From Dryococelus australis (lineage: Eukaryota > Arthropoda > Insecta > Phasmatodea > Phasmatidae): a stretch of DNA of 64,000 nucleotides. The stretch lies in assembly GCA_029891345.1 (NCBI GenBank), contig CM056995.1:215454547-215518546 (forward strand), read 5' to 3'. The notes beneath the pieces were generated by a model. It was given only the letters and a program-made list of their open reading frames with translations, did no database searches and was not told where the DNA came from. Both the position numbers and the translations under genes were made by a program. Below are positions 45,196-55,076 of this stretch, in pieces (the first letter of the stretch is position 1; each line of letters opens with the position of its first letter).

Positions 45196-46107
45196 ATGGC
45201 AGCACTTCAGGGGGGAGAACCCACAGAGGACCCACTCGTGCGCGCCGATGATGGACTACCACCAGTGGTGGTGCAGGACAGAAATGCAATCGACGAGCTC
45301 TACGAGGAGAGGTGCAAGCCGCAGGGTGCATCAGCACTTCAAGAAGTTGCACGAGGAAAGGAGAAGTATGTGCAGGAGTTACTCTGCATCAGTACGCCCC
45401 ACAGGGAACCTGTAGCACTTCGAGAGCAAGCACGAGAGCAGGTAGAGCAAGTGCTAGAGCAAGTAAAGCATGGGGGACAGGAGCAAGTGAACAAGCAGGG
45501 TGAGCAGGCGCAGATACGGTTGCAGGAGCAAGGCATTATTGCATGTGAAAGTATGTTTGCAGGGGCTGTTCAGATGGGTGGCACCCTGAAATGGCTAAAC
45601 CAGCAGGAGAACAGCAGGAGCAAGGAAGGAAACAGCGAGGGCAGCAAGTCGGGGAGCTCGCTTTGCCTTCGGTGGTCACATCGGCAGGCACACCCCCCAA
45701 ACAATGACATCAGTGCAGGCAGCTGGAGAGTACTAACAGAAAGGGGCAACTACCGGCAGTGCATCGTGCAGCAGGGACACAGGAATGGCAGTACCAACAG
45801 AGGTTATACAGGCCAACCCGCACTTGCAGCTACTGTCAGTGACATCGGACGGCGTACAAACTGTCTCGAAAAAAAGGGGGGGGGGTGGTTTGATGTGTGC
45901 CATGTTCTCCCACCCTTTATACTGTTATCCGACCATGACCTGCAATGCCGCAGCAGCAGGAGGGCTGTGCGCTCTACTGTTTACCGACGGGAAGAGCATG
46001 CACCCGGTTGCAGGAGTGATCAGGAGCAGCACAGTGCAAGTGCAGGGGTATGCCAGGGTCGAGCAGCCGGTGGTTGCCATGGCTTCAAAAGATGCAGCGT
46101 GGCATAA
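45196..46107 (+). CDS. 303-codon open frame at the 3' end of family A, function unknown
   Basis: This is the longest open frame in the window, downstream of the integrase where some gypsy elements carry an extra ORF. The ATG gives M-A-A-L-Q-G-G. Residues about 55-125 are rich in Glu and Gln with many R/E-E-Q-x-x-E-Q-V steps, built from degenerate GAGCAAG/GAGCAGG units (45420-45530), and would form a coiled coil. The C-terminal half is Gly/Arg/Ser-rich and looks less protein-like. No signal peptide, transmembrane segment or envelope motif is visible, so I do not call it env. It may be an accessory protein or a frame kept open by the repeat. The last 180 bp recur inverted at 35725-35930. Confidence 0.35.
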   Translation: MAALQGGEPTEDPLVRADDGLPPVVVQDRNAIDELYEERCKPQGASALQEVARGKEKYVQELLCISTPHREPVALREQAREQVEQVLEQVKHGGQEQVNKQGEQAQIRLQEQGIIACESMFAGAVQMGGTLKWLNQQENSRSKEGNSEGSKSGSSLCLRWSHRQAHPPNNDISAGSWRVLTERGNYRQCIVQQGHRNGSTNRGYTGQPALAATVSDIGRRTNCLEKKGGGWFDVCHVLPPFILLSDHDLQCRSSRRAVRSTVYRREEHAPGCRSDQEQHSASAGVCQGRAAGGCHGFKRCSVA

Positions 46108-46732
46108 GGAGATGAAATAGGCCCGACAATAACTGAACTTACGAGTCGAGGACCCTTGTCAGACATTCTTTGTTCTGTTTATTAAAGGATTTATTAATTG
46201 TTTCTTTTCTCTTGCTTTATAGTGCATTGTTAATCTGTTTACATTATCTCATCACGCATCTAGTGTTTTGTCCATTCCATTCATATGTGTTTTGTGTTGC
46301 AGGGTTTCTTTTTGTAATTTTTGATATGTATCTTTACTTAATAGTATGTTGCAAGGGAAAGAAACATAAATTGTAGCAGGAAGTAGTGCCGCTCTGGTGC
46401 TTGGGTAAGTGGTCTGCGCATCAGGCGGGAAGGTCAGTAAGCAAGTAGCATCAGACAGAGATGGAGTGCATGTTGTGAGCTCCGGCGTTTTCCAACACGT
46501 GCTTGGCAGCCTTCAACTTTTGATATGGACATTCTCTGCAATAGACTTTACTGTAATTCTGGAACCTTTTTTTTTTGTTTCTAGCCGCCTGGTAAGCCAC
46601 CTCCTCTTCCCCCGAGATTACCATTGCTCCGGGAAGCTTCAGTTCTCAGTAAATTGTTGCATGTTGCAAGAATTTTCAGTTTCACCGCAGGGGTTAGTTA
46701 TATCTACCTTGTGTTCATGTAAAGTGCTCTCC

Positions 46733-46835
46733 TAGGGGGAGATGTAAATTATTCTGAATAAATATGTCTGTGAACTGAATGAATGGTATGTACTTTATTT
46801 CCGATCTCTCTATATGTGTTAGGGGATAGGCCCTC
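46733..46835 (+). repeat. polypurine tract and probable 3' LTR start of family A
   Basis: AGGGGGAGA followed by TGTAAATTATTCTGAATAAA has the layout PPT-LTR with an early AATAAA. The same PPT-LTR form (AGGGAGATGTAAG) is seen in the nested element at 29880. The LTR's right border cannot be set, because a second leader copy begins within about 60 bp. Confidence 0.5.
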
Positions 46836-46839
46836 ATAA

Positions 46840-47330
46840 TACCAGCTCAACCAAGTTTACGTCGATAATTTCTTTTGCAAGTGTCAGTTTAAGCATTGTT
46901 CCATACCTTATGGGCATGTGGTTGGCCCTGACAATCCACGTACGCAAGTGTTAAATGGCTAGTCGACTTTCCCACCAAGATCAACAATGGTACGTAGTCG
47001 ACCCACCGGCTACAGTTTCGCAAACAATCACAGGATCATTCATCTGGAGCAGTAATCAATGGGGCAGAGGTCACCAACATCATCGGCGAGGAGATTGGGT
47101 CCGGGTGGGTGGCCTGCAGCCCCGAGTTTAAGAGAACCAACAACCACATTGACGTCGCCTTGGCGGTGTCTGGCACCTACCAGGTAAAATCACATCGTAG
47201 ATCTCACCTTCACGACCCCCGAAAAAAAATTCCTACTCCTTTTACAGTTTCCCACAGGCATAAGAAAACATGGTATCGTCCCACCTGTAATTATAAGTGT
47301 AAAGTTCATTTTCAGTAACTTCTTGTGAGG
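46840..47330 (+). repeat. second family A leader copy
   Basis: GTGTCAGTTTAAGCATTGTT (46886) to about 47250 aligns with the inverse of 31465-31170: ATGGGCATGTGGTTGGCCCT, ATCAATGGTACGTAGTC, ATCTGGAGCAGTAATC and CGAGGAGATTGG. The last 130 bp also align with 38873-39000. It encodes G-A-V-I-N-G-A-E-V-T-N-I-I-G-E-E-I and then N-N-H-I-D-V-A-L-A-V-S-G-T-Y-Q in one open frame. It lies directly after the LTR-like end of the main copy. Confidence 0.7.
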
Positions 47331-47410
47331 AAATTGGAGGATTAATGTCAATAGAGACACGTCTTGTGAATAAACTGAAAAAATGTAAAGGCATATTAGA
47401 CACCTTTTAC

Positions 47411-48287
47411 CTTTTATTTACTGAAACTTTCTGTATATGGTAAAACACTTGAATATACATTATAGCTCATATGAATACATACATATACAATAACATAACA
47501 AATACATATCAAGGCTTATAAACAAATTCTACATAACCTAATATTCTCATTTTACCACAAGTACCTGTTAAATTTCTATACAAATAAATTTGATCACCAA
47601 TATTAAATTTGATTTTCTTTCTTGAATACATAACAGGGTTTCCAAATGAACTTATATTTTGAATACTACTACCAACACCTTCATTAACTGGGGATGTTTT
47701 CCGACAAATGATATCACGAGAATCTATGTCACTAATGTTTTTTTTATGTTTTGGTTATTATTTGCTCGTCTGAAGAAACATTACTCTAAGAAACCAGAGC
47801 CAAATTTTGCAGTCATACCTTGTAGTGCAAATCTAAATAACAATTACAATAATATATATCTCTTTCTACAATGTCCACAACTCGTATAGTCCACTCAGTA
47901 TTATCTTTGTTAACATAATTTTCAATGGCATGTATATTACGAAACACCATCCTTGGAAAATATGAACTTCCACCTCTATGAAACCTGTTAACGTATACCT
48001 TGACCAGGAGATACAAAATTGCCGACTTCTCTGAAAATCGAAACATACTAAATTACAACCACAATACACCACAAGGGTGTATTGTCCCTAAAACCCCCCT
48101 AAAGGAGGATAGATGTTCACTGCCAACAGTCACACCTTGTGGTAATATGATAATATTAGATTATGTAGAATTCGTTTATAATTCTTGATATTTATTTGTT
48201 ATGTTATTATATATGTATGTGATCATATCAGATATAATGAATATTAAAGGGTTTTTCCATATACAGTAAGTTTCATTAACTAATATT
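47411..48287. mobile_element. inverted-repeat element with arms of about 160 bp
   Basis: The left arm (about 47411-47575) and the inverse of the right arm (about 48126-48287) align over their length with few gaps. Shared blocks include TGAAACTTNCTGTATATGG, CATACATATANAATAACATA, AATAACATAACAAATA and TTCTACATAANCTAATATT. Read outward, each arm gives the end of a protein-like frame: C-G-K-M-R-I-L-G-Y-V-E-F-V-Y-K-P-stop on the minus strand and C-G-N-M-I-I-L-D-Y-V-E-F-V-Y-N-S-stop on the plus strand. The 550-bp spacer has a minus frame with R-K-K-I-K-F-N-I-G-D-Q-I-Y near the left arm. No target duplication was identified. I cannot name a family. Confidence 0.6.
48060..48083. repeat. perfect short hairpin
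   Basis: CAATACACC-ACAAG-GGTGTATTG forms a 9-bp stem with a 5-base loop inside the spacer of the long inverted repeat. Confidence 0.7.
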
Positions 48288-48654
48288 TCCCGAAGTACAG
48301 TGGCGGCGGCCCTAGTATTATGGGCTGCTGCTGGGGAAACATCGCCAAATTGGCTAATTCAGCCGTATACTTGAACTATGTACTCTGTACTCTGCAACGT
48401 TGCATATTTGATAAGAGAACATATACACGAATGTGTTCATGACTACTGGCCACTGATTTATCAGACTGAAGGAGATCACATTACAGTGTGTAATACATTA
48501 GGTGGTGCAAACTTTACTTTATCAAGTTACATTTGGATTCTGAGTTTTAGCTTTATACCAGCTTCGATACTTACCAGCCGGCGAGGCTCAAAGGGCGAGC
48601 GCCACTCTGCTGCAAACCAAGGTATAGTGAGTCCCAGCGTAGCCATGTGGCGTC

Positions 48655-48845
48655 CGCAAAAATACTTATTGGATCGCCGGGCGAGGGCTCGTCGGGCGTG
48701 GCCAAAATCCATTGCTCAACTGATGGAATGGTTGCAAGATGAATGGTGATCAATCCCCGTGGATGTTGTGCAAACACTCGTAGAGAGCATGCCAGACAGG
48801 GTGGCTGCTGTTATAGCTGCAAGAGGTGGCCCTACGAGATTCTAA
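48655..48845 (+). pseudogene. Tc1-type transposase, C-terminal fragment
   Basis: The frame reads L-D-R-R-A-R-A-R, S-I-A-Q-L-M-E-W-L-Q-D-E-W, then TGA (48747-48749), then I-P-V-D-V-V-Q-T-L-V-E-S-M-P-D-R-V-A-A-V-I and R-G-G-P-T-R-F-stop at 48845. This is the very conserved tail of insect Tc1/mariner transposases after the last catalytic Asp. The TGA stands where an Arg codon is usual (CGA to TGA). The part before 48655 (frame from 48378) does not look like transposase, so the fragment is truncated at its 5' side. Confidence 0.85.
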
Positions 48846-48899
48846 CGGGGTGGCAACAACCGAGCAAACATTGTGAATAGGTGCCCAATTACTTCTTGG

Positions 48900-49580
48900 T
48901 CGACAGTGCATGTTAATAAAAACAAATGATTTTGATTATCACAACATAGTCAGTTAGGCTTGAGGTTTCTTGAAGTGATTCTACACAAAACATGAAATAC
49001 ATTATTTAAAATTCAAAAGTTATATACAACATAAAATGAACTTGAGTTTGCTTTAAAATAGAAAATAAAAATTTGATTTTACACAAAGCTAAGATAATTT
49101 AATAATGATTTTCTTGAAGAAATTCTACACAAGGCAAAGTATGTTGAGTAATTAAATCTTTGAAATTTCTTTCTACAACACTTAGAAATTTTCGGCGATT
49201 TCAGTACATTTTTTTCCAACAAAAATTCAGAGACTTCAAATGTGATGTCTTCTTAAAACACATTATATGACACTGGTACTAGGTGTGTCCAAAGTGTTCA
49301 CGTAAAACTATTATTAATGGTGATTGATGAGTCATTAAACTACATTGGTATGTTATGTAATTTCACTGACATTAATGAGAGGAAATTAACAGCTGATATG
49401 GCTGTAAGAACTGGCTTTATTAGATTATTGCTCTTAAGTTAGGCGTCCAGAATGGTCCATGATTATGTAACTGCACTTTTCACTGAATGAAGTATGTTGG
49501 CTGTACATGCTTGCTGATTAGCAAAAGGGATAGCGTATTGACTGCTATCAGTCTTTAAGTATGTTCGTGGTGGCACTTTT
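48900..49580. other. AT-rich DNA, nothing recognised
   Basis: No coding frame or repeat seen between the Tc1 tail and the start of the minus-strand gypsy tail. Confidence 0.4.
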
Positions 49581-49583
49581 TAC

Positions 49584-50930
49584 TTACTGCTTTCGGTGTT
49601 CTATTCTACTTCTGCTTCGGTGGTCGCCCTCACATACATAAGGTCGTATGCAGAGGATACGGCCAGGTGAAGTGTGCAGTGGGCTTCCAGGGAGCCTCTC
49701 GATACAGGTCTGGCATCTAAGTGGCCTGGCATGTGCAGGGTGGCTGCATTCGATGTGGAAGATTGGCCATTGTGGAAGGACCGTCCCCGGCGAGGGTCGA
49801 GGGCTGACCTCCAGGTATGTGGGGACGATTTGCTCTGCTGTCTTCCGTGTTGCCATCAGGGCTAGTCTGGAGACTGAGTTTGCTTGTTGGAGCCGGCAGT
49901 GCTGGCATTGTCGGTCGAGGTGGTGGTTCCAGGCATTCCGCTGTCTCGAAGAAACTTGGTTCTTTATGTTTCTCGGCGATTGGGCTCGGTGGTGGACGTT
50001 TGTTGTGTGGCACATGATCCAATAGATTGTGCCAAGACACTTTACTGATGCCAGGCGTCCTTTTGTCGGGATGGTTGGCAAACTTCCATTTGAGCTACAT
50101 GGGAGTTGAGGGCAGCATTCGTATAGATTCAGCTGTGGTAGGTTTAGGGTATTCCACCCATGTAGGCATGGAGTATGTGGTTCCCTGGCTGGTTGAATTG
50201 TCAAAGTCCTGCTCTCCGGGTGGTGGGCACCATTCTCCGGGTGGTGGGCACCATTCTCCGGGAGTGGTGATTGTTGCTAGTTTGTCCACATCTTCCAGCA
50301 TTTCTGAAGTTATCGGATTTGCGGCATGAATCTCAGGTTCGAGGGTATACCTGGCATAGGACTTAATTTTTCCCCTCGGGGCTTTGCGGATCTGTAAAGC
50401 GGTGATAGTCTGTCCAGTAAACATTCTCTTGATGTCTGACAACTTGATAGGAGCCCTCCCACTTTTCTGCTAGACCTGCAGTGAAATGATTATTGCCTCG
50501 GCTCAGGGGGAGGCTACATAGCAGGATGGTTTTGCCCTTTCCAAAGGCTCGGATGCCTGTACGTGGTTGAGGATACTTCTTTTTGATGTAGCCTCTTGGG
50601 CATCCCTTGCATTGTTTGGCTGGGTCAAGGTGGCTAATTGGATGTCTTCAGGACAAGGCATCTCGGTAGGTATATTATTCCATTGCCAATCCCCTGGGCA
50701 GCAAAGTGTTTGTCCTATGAGGAGTTGGCTGGGGCTGGAGTTGATCGCCTAGCTCGTGTGTCGTTGTAAAGTGAACAGGATTTTCGGGATGTGTCTATCC
50801 CAGCACTTGTGGTCATTGCCCAAATTGAGACAGAGATTTTACTTGCTCTCCTGGTCCCTCTCCTCAGTCGGGTTGGCTTGTGGTTGGTACGGTGGGATGG
50901 TCCATGTCTCCACTCCCCACTCATAGCCAG
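49584..50930 (-). pseudogene. Ty3/gypsy integrase C-terminal half and proline-rich tail (family B)
   Basis: From 50930 downwards the minus strand gives P-Y-Q-P-Q-A-N-P-T-E-E (the Y-H-P-Q-A-N-P-x-E-R motif holding the catalytic Glu), then G-N-D-H-K-C-W-D-R-H-I-P-K-I-L-F, S-P-S-Q-L-L and P-G-D-W, typical of the integrase C-terminal side. After shifts comes E-K-W-E-G-P/S-Y-Q-V-V-R (50465-50435), the G-P-Y-x-V domain. Below this is a Pro/Ser/Thr-rich tail, open in 50442-50095, 50204-49584 and 50040-49717. Everything upstream of the catalytic Glu is missing. The sequence breaks off at about 50930, where plus-strand LTR-like DNA begins. Confidence 0.75.
50213..50270 (+). repeat. 21-bp tandem repeat (about 2.5 copies)
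   Basis: TCTCCGGGTGGTGGGCACCAT starts at 50213, 50234 and (partial) 50255. On the minus strand it encodes repeated P-G-E-W-C-P-P within the proline-rich gypsy tail. Confidence 0.9.
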
Positions 50931-50939
50931 CCATTAGCC

Positions 50940-51519
50940 ACCTCTACGCAACTCACTAACCGGAGTGGGGCCCGGAAGAAGGAGCAAAATGCAGCTATTG
51001 TCACCACAAAGCAAGAGCCAACTGCACTTTACAGCAAAACTTAGTGGACGAGCGCTCAAGCTGTCCGACGACTGGCGAGGCCTGAACTTCCAGTCCTCTC
51101 CCTTCCTTGTTCACAACTCCTCTCAGACTTGACCACTGCCACCACCCCTTCATCGTCGCCTACCTCATAGGCGAAGAGACCAGGCATGAAAGAGCCAACT
51201 GCTGGTTCCAGTGGCACCGACCAACCATCCCGCCTAGGGCCGACACCAGAGCCCAGTCGGCCACCTCCAACTGCTGCACAGCAGGGCCAGGAACCAGTAC
51301 CAGTTGCAACCCACCTACATTGGAGCTGAGTAAGCTTGTCAAGAGTAACATGGGTAAGGTAAGGTAATCAGACAGGGTAAGTGTCCCCAAAGCACAAATC
51401 ACAAACTCACAAACAGGAATGCGAAGTTATATACCTGCGTGCCTCAACTAAAGGAAACAAAATCACTCCGACCATAATGTCTGCACTGTCTAGAGAGCAT
51501 CACGTGTCAAGTGATTTTC
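50940..51519 (+). repeat. probable LTR of a gypsy element
   Basis: The DNA directly upstream of a perfect-looking primer binding site should be the end of a 5' LTR, so at least the part before 51520 is LTR. The left border and a second LTR were not found. The sequence is moderately GC-rich and has no clear TATA box. Confidence 0.4.
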
Positions 51520-51537
51520 TGGCGCCCAACGTGGGGC
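51520..51537 (+). promoter_or_regulatory. primer binding site (tRNA-Lys type)
   Basis: TGGCGCCCAACGTGGGGC is the 18-base primer site used by several insect gypsy-like elements (such as the Osvaldo group) and is complementary to a tRNA-Lys 3' end. It fixes the orientation of this element as plus and the LTR end at 51519. Confidence 0.85.
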
Positions 51538-51593
51538 CTAAGCATATCTGCTGTTATATCAGTAACACATGACTAGGCCAGTGTGACCCTGAG

Positions 51594-52376
51594 ATGCTAG
51601 GAAGTAACCAGGATCCAATGATCCAGATTTTGGGGAGTCTCGAAACGCCCTGTGGTGCCCATGTAACTAAAATTCCGGTCACAGAAGTTAGGCTGCACGA
51701 AAATATACATGCCAACATTGCAGATGTTGCCACAAAAACTGTCTTAGTACACATGCCAGGGCACAGGGACGTAACGGATAACATGTGTGCACTGTCAGAA
51801 CCATTTTCATTATATATGTCTAGGGCGGGCGGGTGATTCATGCTACACTGACCGATTAGAATTCTGGTTCATCTGACTACCGAATTCTACAGCATGAGGC
51901 AGGGACTGGACCTTGAGGTTGAAGTTTTCGTTCGCCATAAAGTACAGATGTATAAACGAGTTTTTCCTGATGGGGATGAAGAAAGCTCTGTGTCCCATAT
52001 AACTAGAATTCTTTTACACAAACTGTCCAATTTCCTGCAAGTTCCGAAGCCGACCACAGTCGAAGAACTCGTGGAACGAGCCTGCGAAACAGAGCACAAC
52101 TACAGAGCGCAGGCCGTGCTAGACCACCGACAGTGTGACAAAGAGAAGGAGGGAGTCAAACTGACTGGTCATGTACCCTCTCCATACACATTCTTCTTGT
52201 CCTTCGGTGATGGCCCCTCCCCTCAACACTCTGATTCCGAAATGCTGGCAATTCCCAGGCTGACACTTTCTCCAGGATTGCACAGTCAGGAAAGAAAGGG
52301 CGAACCTAGCATCGGAAGAAGGGGGAAATCACATGGTCACAATCCAGACTTTGACAAAAGGGCGATCTTCCCCTAA
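51594..52376 (+). pseudogene. gypsy gag remnant (plus strand)
   Basis: Starting about 60 bp after the primer site there are two open pieces. 51594-51836 is without recognised motifs. 51894-52376 has a capsid-like segment: V-F-V-R-H-K-V-Q-M-Y-K-R, H-I-T-R-I-L-L-H-K-L-S-N-F-L-Q-V and T-V-E-E-L-V-E-R-A-C-E-T-E-H. This pattern (R-I-x-x-N-L-x-P-x-x-x-x-F-L, then V-E-E-L) is common in gypsy gag proteins. No zinc knuckle was seen. It sits right of the minus-strand integrase in opposite orientation. Confidence 0.6.
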
Positions 52377-54120
52377 TACGCCTTGCGTAGAGGTCTAGGT
52401 AAACAGGCAAATTCCCATGACAATGCTATATATGGCAGCCATAGATAATTTTGCGAGGAACAACCTTCTTATACTCTGCCAACAAGGCCATCTGGCACCC
52501 ATAATATGGAAAGTTCTCATGGTGCAGCCCGATAGTCTCCTCGAAATAGATGGCGAAATATGTTTGATGACCGGGGTCCACCATCAGAATATCCAGGTCC
52601 TCTTCCTGGCTGCTTGGGGAACCTATGATTTCGGGGCAACCATAGCTTTACCAGCAGCACTGCCTCATGAATTGCGGACAATGCCGCATCCAACTGGGAA
52701 GAGATGGAGGAACCATAAACAACTGGGATGGTAGCCAGCTCAATGCTACCCATCTTCGTACCCCGATTCGCATCAAAAGTTGCTGGTGGAAGTCCACCGG
52801 CTAGCCCTAAGTCACCCGAAGAAGACCAGAAGCCAGGCCTGAAGAGCCCGACAATGTTATACACGGCTTCAATCTAAAGGAACCCCAGACCAAGAGCTTT
52901 TGTGGCCCCAGGCCCTGATCAAGAAACACCAATGACCACTCCTGAAATTGAATCAGAGCCCAACTGAGAGCCGGAGTTTAGGCAACCCGATTCCAACAGG
53001 GAGGTCCCTTGGTCTATCTCCATAAGGATAGAATTTCCAAAACCTTGAGGAGCAGAATCCACCAGAACTCTGCCCTCGATGCCCACGAGTTACATATACC
53101 AAGCAGGAAAACTTGTCCATCCAGCTGGTCTCAGAGAGATCAGAGGCACTCCAAGTGAAAGAGGTGGAGGAACCACACGAGCATTCCCCTCAAACTGCTA
53201 CCACTCCAGAACGAAGAGGTGACATCGAGGCTCCAGCCAGAACATCGCCTGCATACCAGGAGGAGGTACTTCCACAATCTGCAGGGGCAGAGGAGCCCGG
53301 AGAACCTTTGTCCCTGACAGCCATCCAGACTCAGGGGTCAGGAAACACCCGGGAAGCCAACCGGACACATCAAACCAGATGAGAGGATGGAACCAGCAGT
53401 GCTGAGAAGGTCGAGGGACACACGTTGCCCTTCCCTTCGCCAGCCACCCAACCCAAATCCTACAAGGACCGCATGGCCACCCTCGCAGCAGTGATACCGG
53501 ACGATGCCGCTGTCACCAGGGTCCAACCAATTGAACGGGACGATGTCGCCAACAGTGCTACTGAGGTCGAGGGACATAATATTTCCCTTATTAAATGGCC
53601 ACCCAACAGACGCCCCTCTAGGAGAGGAGTCAAACTATTCGTTCCCTGGAACCTGGTGAGCCACATATGACCGCAGCAGGGGGTGATGCCTCAGTGACAG
53701 CCGACTTTTCCAGGAGAGTTTTGCCAACCCGCACCTCCAAGGTTGCTTCGATACCAGGATGGCACCGAGAATCCCCTTAGAGGCCCGTGCTCGTTTCATA
53801 TGGCTTATGGCCTTGAGTATGCAGGGCTATACAATGAAGAAAAAGTCCACCAACCTAGTAAGTTCAAGTGCTCCGTAGAAAGAGACTAAAAGGACAGTTG
53901 TAAATAACTTGCCAGACACCAGTAAAAAAACAGTGAAACAAGACATTAAGGTGCTCGTCAAGCAGCCCTACAACAGCATTTTAAATGCAAAATTAGCTAC
54001 CCAGAAATAAACGGGCAATGAGACTAACGTAATTGTTAATTATTCTAGACTCACCAAAGAGCTACCAAGTATTTTCTGGCTTGCCGAAGTGCTAGTAAAC
54101 CCGTAAGAACAGACAGTAAA
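52377..54120 (+). other. GC-rich internal region of the plus-strand gypsy element
   Basis: Composition stays like the gag region until about 53700 and then drifts to AT-rich. Open pieces at 52417-52734, 53113-53382 and 53425-53670 are Glu/Pro/Thr-rich with no protease, RT or integrase motif that I can see. They may be the rest of gag or a spacer. No 3' LTR was recognised before 54120. Confidence 0.4.
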
Positions 54121-54496
54121 CAGCTGTAAGGATCGACTGCAATGATGTGGTTTTTGATGTAACATTAATATTTGCTATTTGCCATGTAATCTTTTCCACT
54201 TATATGGGAGTATGAGCATGGTCTTCACCTAATTGCATATTTTGTGAAAATGATTCTTCCCAAGTTCTTTGTACAGGTAAACCTTGTTCCAGTACTTGCC
54301 AGTGCTGTATGAATTTCCAGTTTGTAGTGTTGCAGGTTGGTTGTACTGTGGAATCTTCCACACTTTATCATCACACCATATGTATAAGTTGTGGGTAATT
54401 CCACCGATAATGGCGGTATGCAGTTCACAGAATAAGTGCTTGCTGAACAGAGTTCACTCACCACTGCTAGGAGTGGTGAGTGAACATACATACTGT

Positions 54497-54577
54497 ATTT
54501 ACTCGAATCTAAGCTGCACTTTTTTTTTTTCAAAAACATTTTAGAAAACAAGAGTGCAGCCTAAAATGAAGCAACCT
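54497..54577. repeat. transposon-terminus-like inverted repeat
   Basis: TACTGTATTTACTCGAATCTAAG is a motif often met at the ends of DNA transposons. TCTAAGCTGCACTTTT (54516 onward) pairs with the inverse of AAAACAAGAGTGCAGCCTAAA, giving a hairpin with an 11-bp class stem. No internal coding part was found. Confidence 0.45.
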
Positions 54578-55074
54578 AATTTTTTGGCTTGAAGTTTTTT
54601 TCATACCAACAGTTTTTATTTACAAAGTATACTTGCGTTGCAACTAGGCCTATTTGGAAATGTGCATACATAACAAACATAATGAATAAAACACAAAATT
54701 AAATTAATACATTTATAATACTTTATAAATATACACAAATGTTTCAGGTCAATAACTTGCAGATTTGAAGTACAAAACTACAATTTACAAATATAACTTC
54801 ATACCTAAATATAGGCTTGGTTTTGCAGATGTTAGTGGTAATGTCACACTATATCAGAATGTTCGTAAATTAGTCATTGGTGATTGTAAACAGATTTCAC
54901 GAAACTTTTATAATAACATGGTGTAGAGCATCGAAGAATTACACCACAACCTGTAAATGGTCTGCGAACAAAGTTTGAGCAATTGCCAAAGATAATTTTT
55001 GAGTTGAATTTTCCAAAATTTGCATCAAATCTGTATTTAACAAAGTGTTATTTTAAGGTGTTATACATTATAGT
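54578..55074. other. AT-rich DNA, nothing recognised
   Basis: No frame or repeat beyond the hairpin to the left and the Tc1 element to the right. Confidence 0.4.
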
Positions 55075-55076
55075 TA

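Larger units (their letters stand above)
38873..46835 (+). mobile_element. Ty3/gypsy family A, most complete copy (degenerate)
   Basis: In order: leader with the conserved module (38873-39480), gag (39980-40450), RT (40520-41340), RNase H (41560-41707 and 43645-43850), integrase (44040-44990), a 303-codon open frame (45196-46107), a polypurine tract (AGGGGGAGA, 46733-46742) and TGTAAATTATTCTGAATAAA, read as the start of the 3' LTR. Stops and frameshifts occur throughout pol. No clear 5' LTR precedes the leader. The RNase H carries a 1.94-kb insertion. Confidence 0.8.

Noticed and set aside
45196..46107. Calling the 303-codon frame an envelope gene
   Set aside because: Position fits, but no signal peptide, cleavage site, fusion segment or transmembrane helix is visible.
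49584..50204. 206-codon minus-strand frame as an independent gene
   Set aside because: It overlaps other open frames of the same proline-rich gypsy tail, and the integrase frame just upstream leads into this region. It is part of the decayed element.
51594..51836. 80-codon frame with V-H-M-P-G-H-R-D as a translation-factor GTPase piece
   Set aside because: The P-G-H motif is suggestive, but no P-loop or other GTPase motif is present, and the frame sits between a retroelement primer site and gag.
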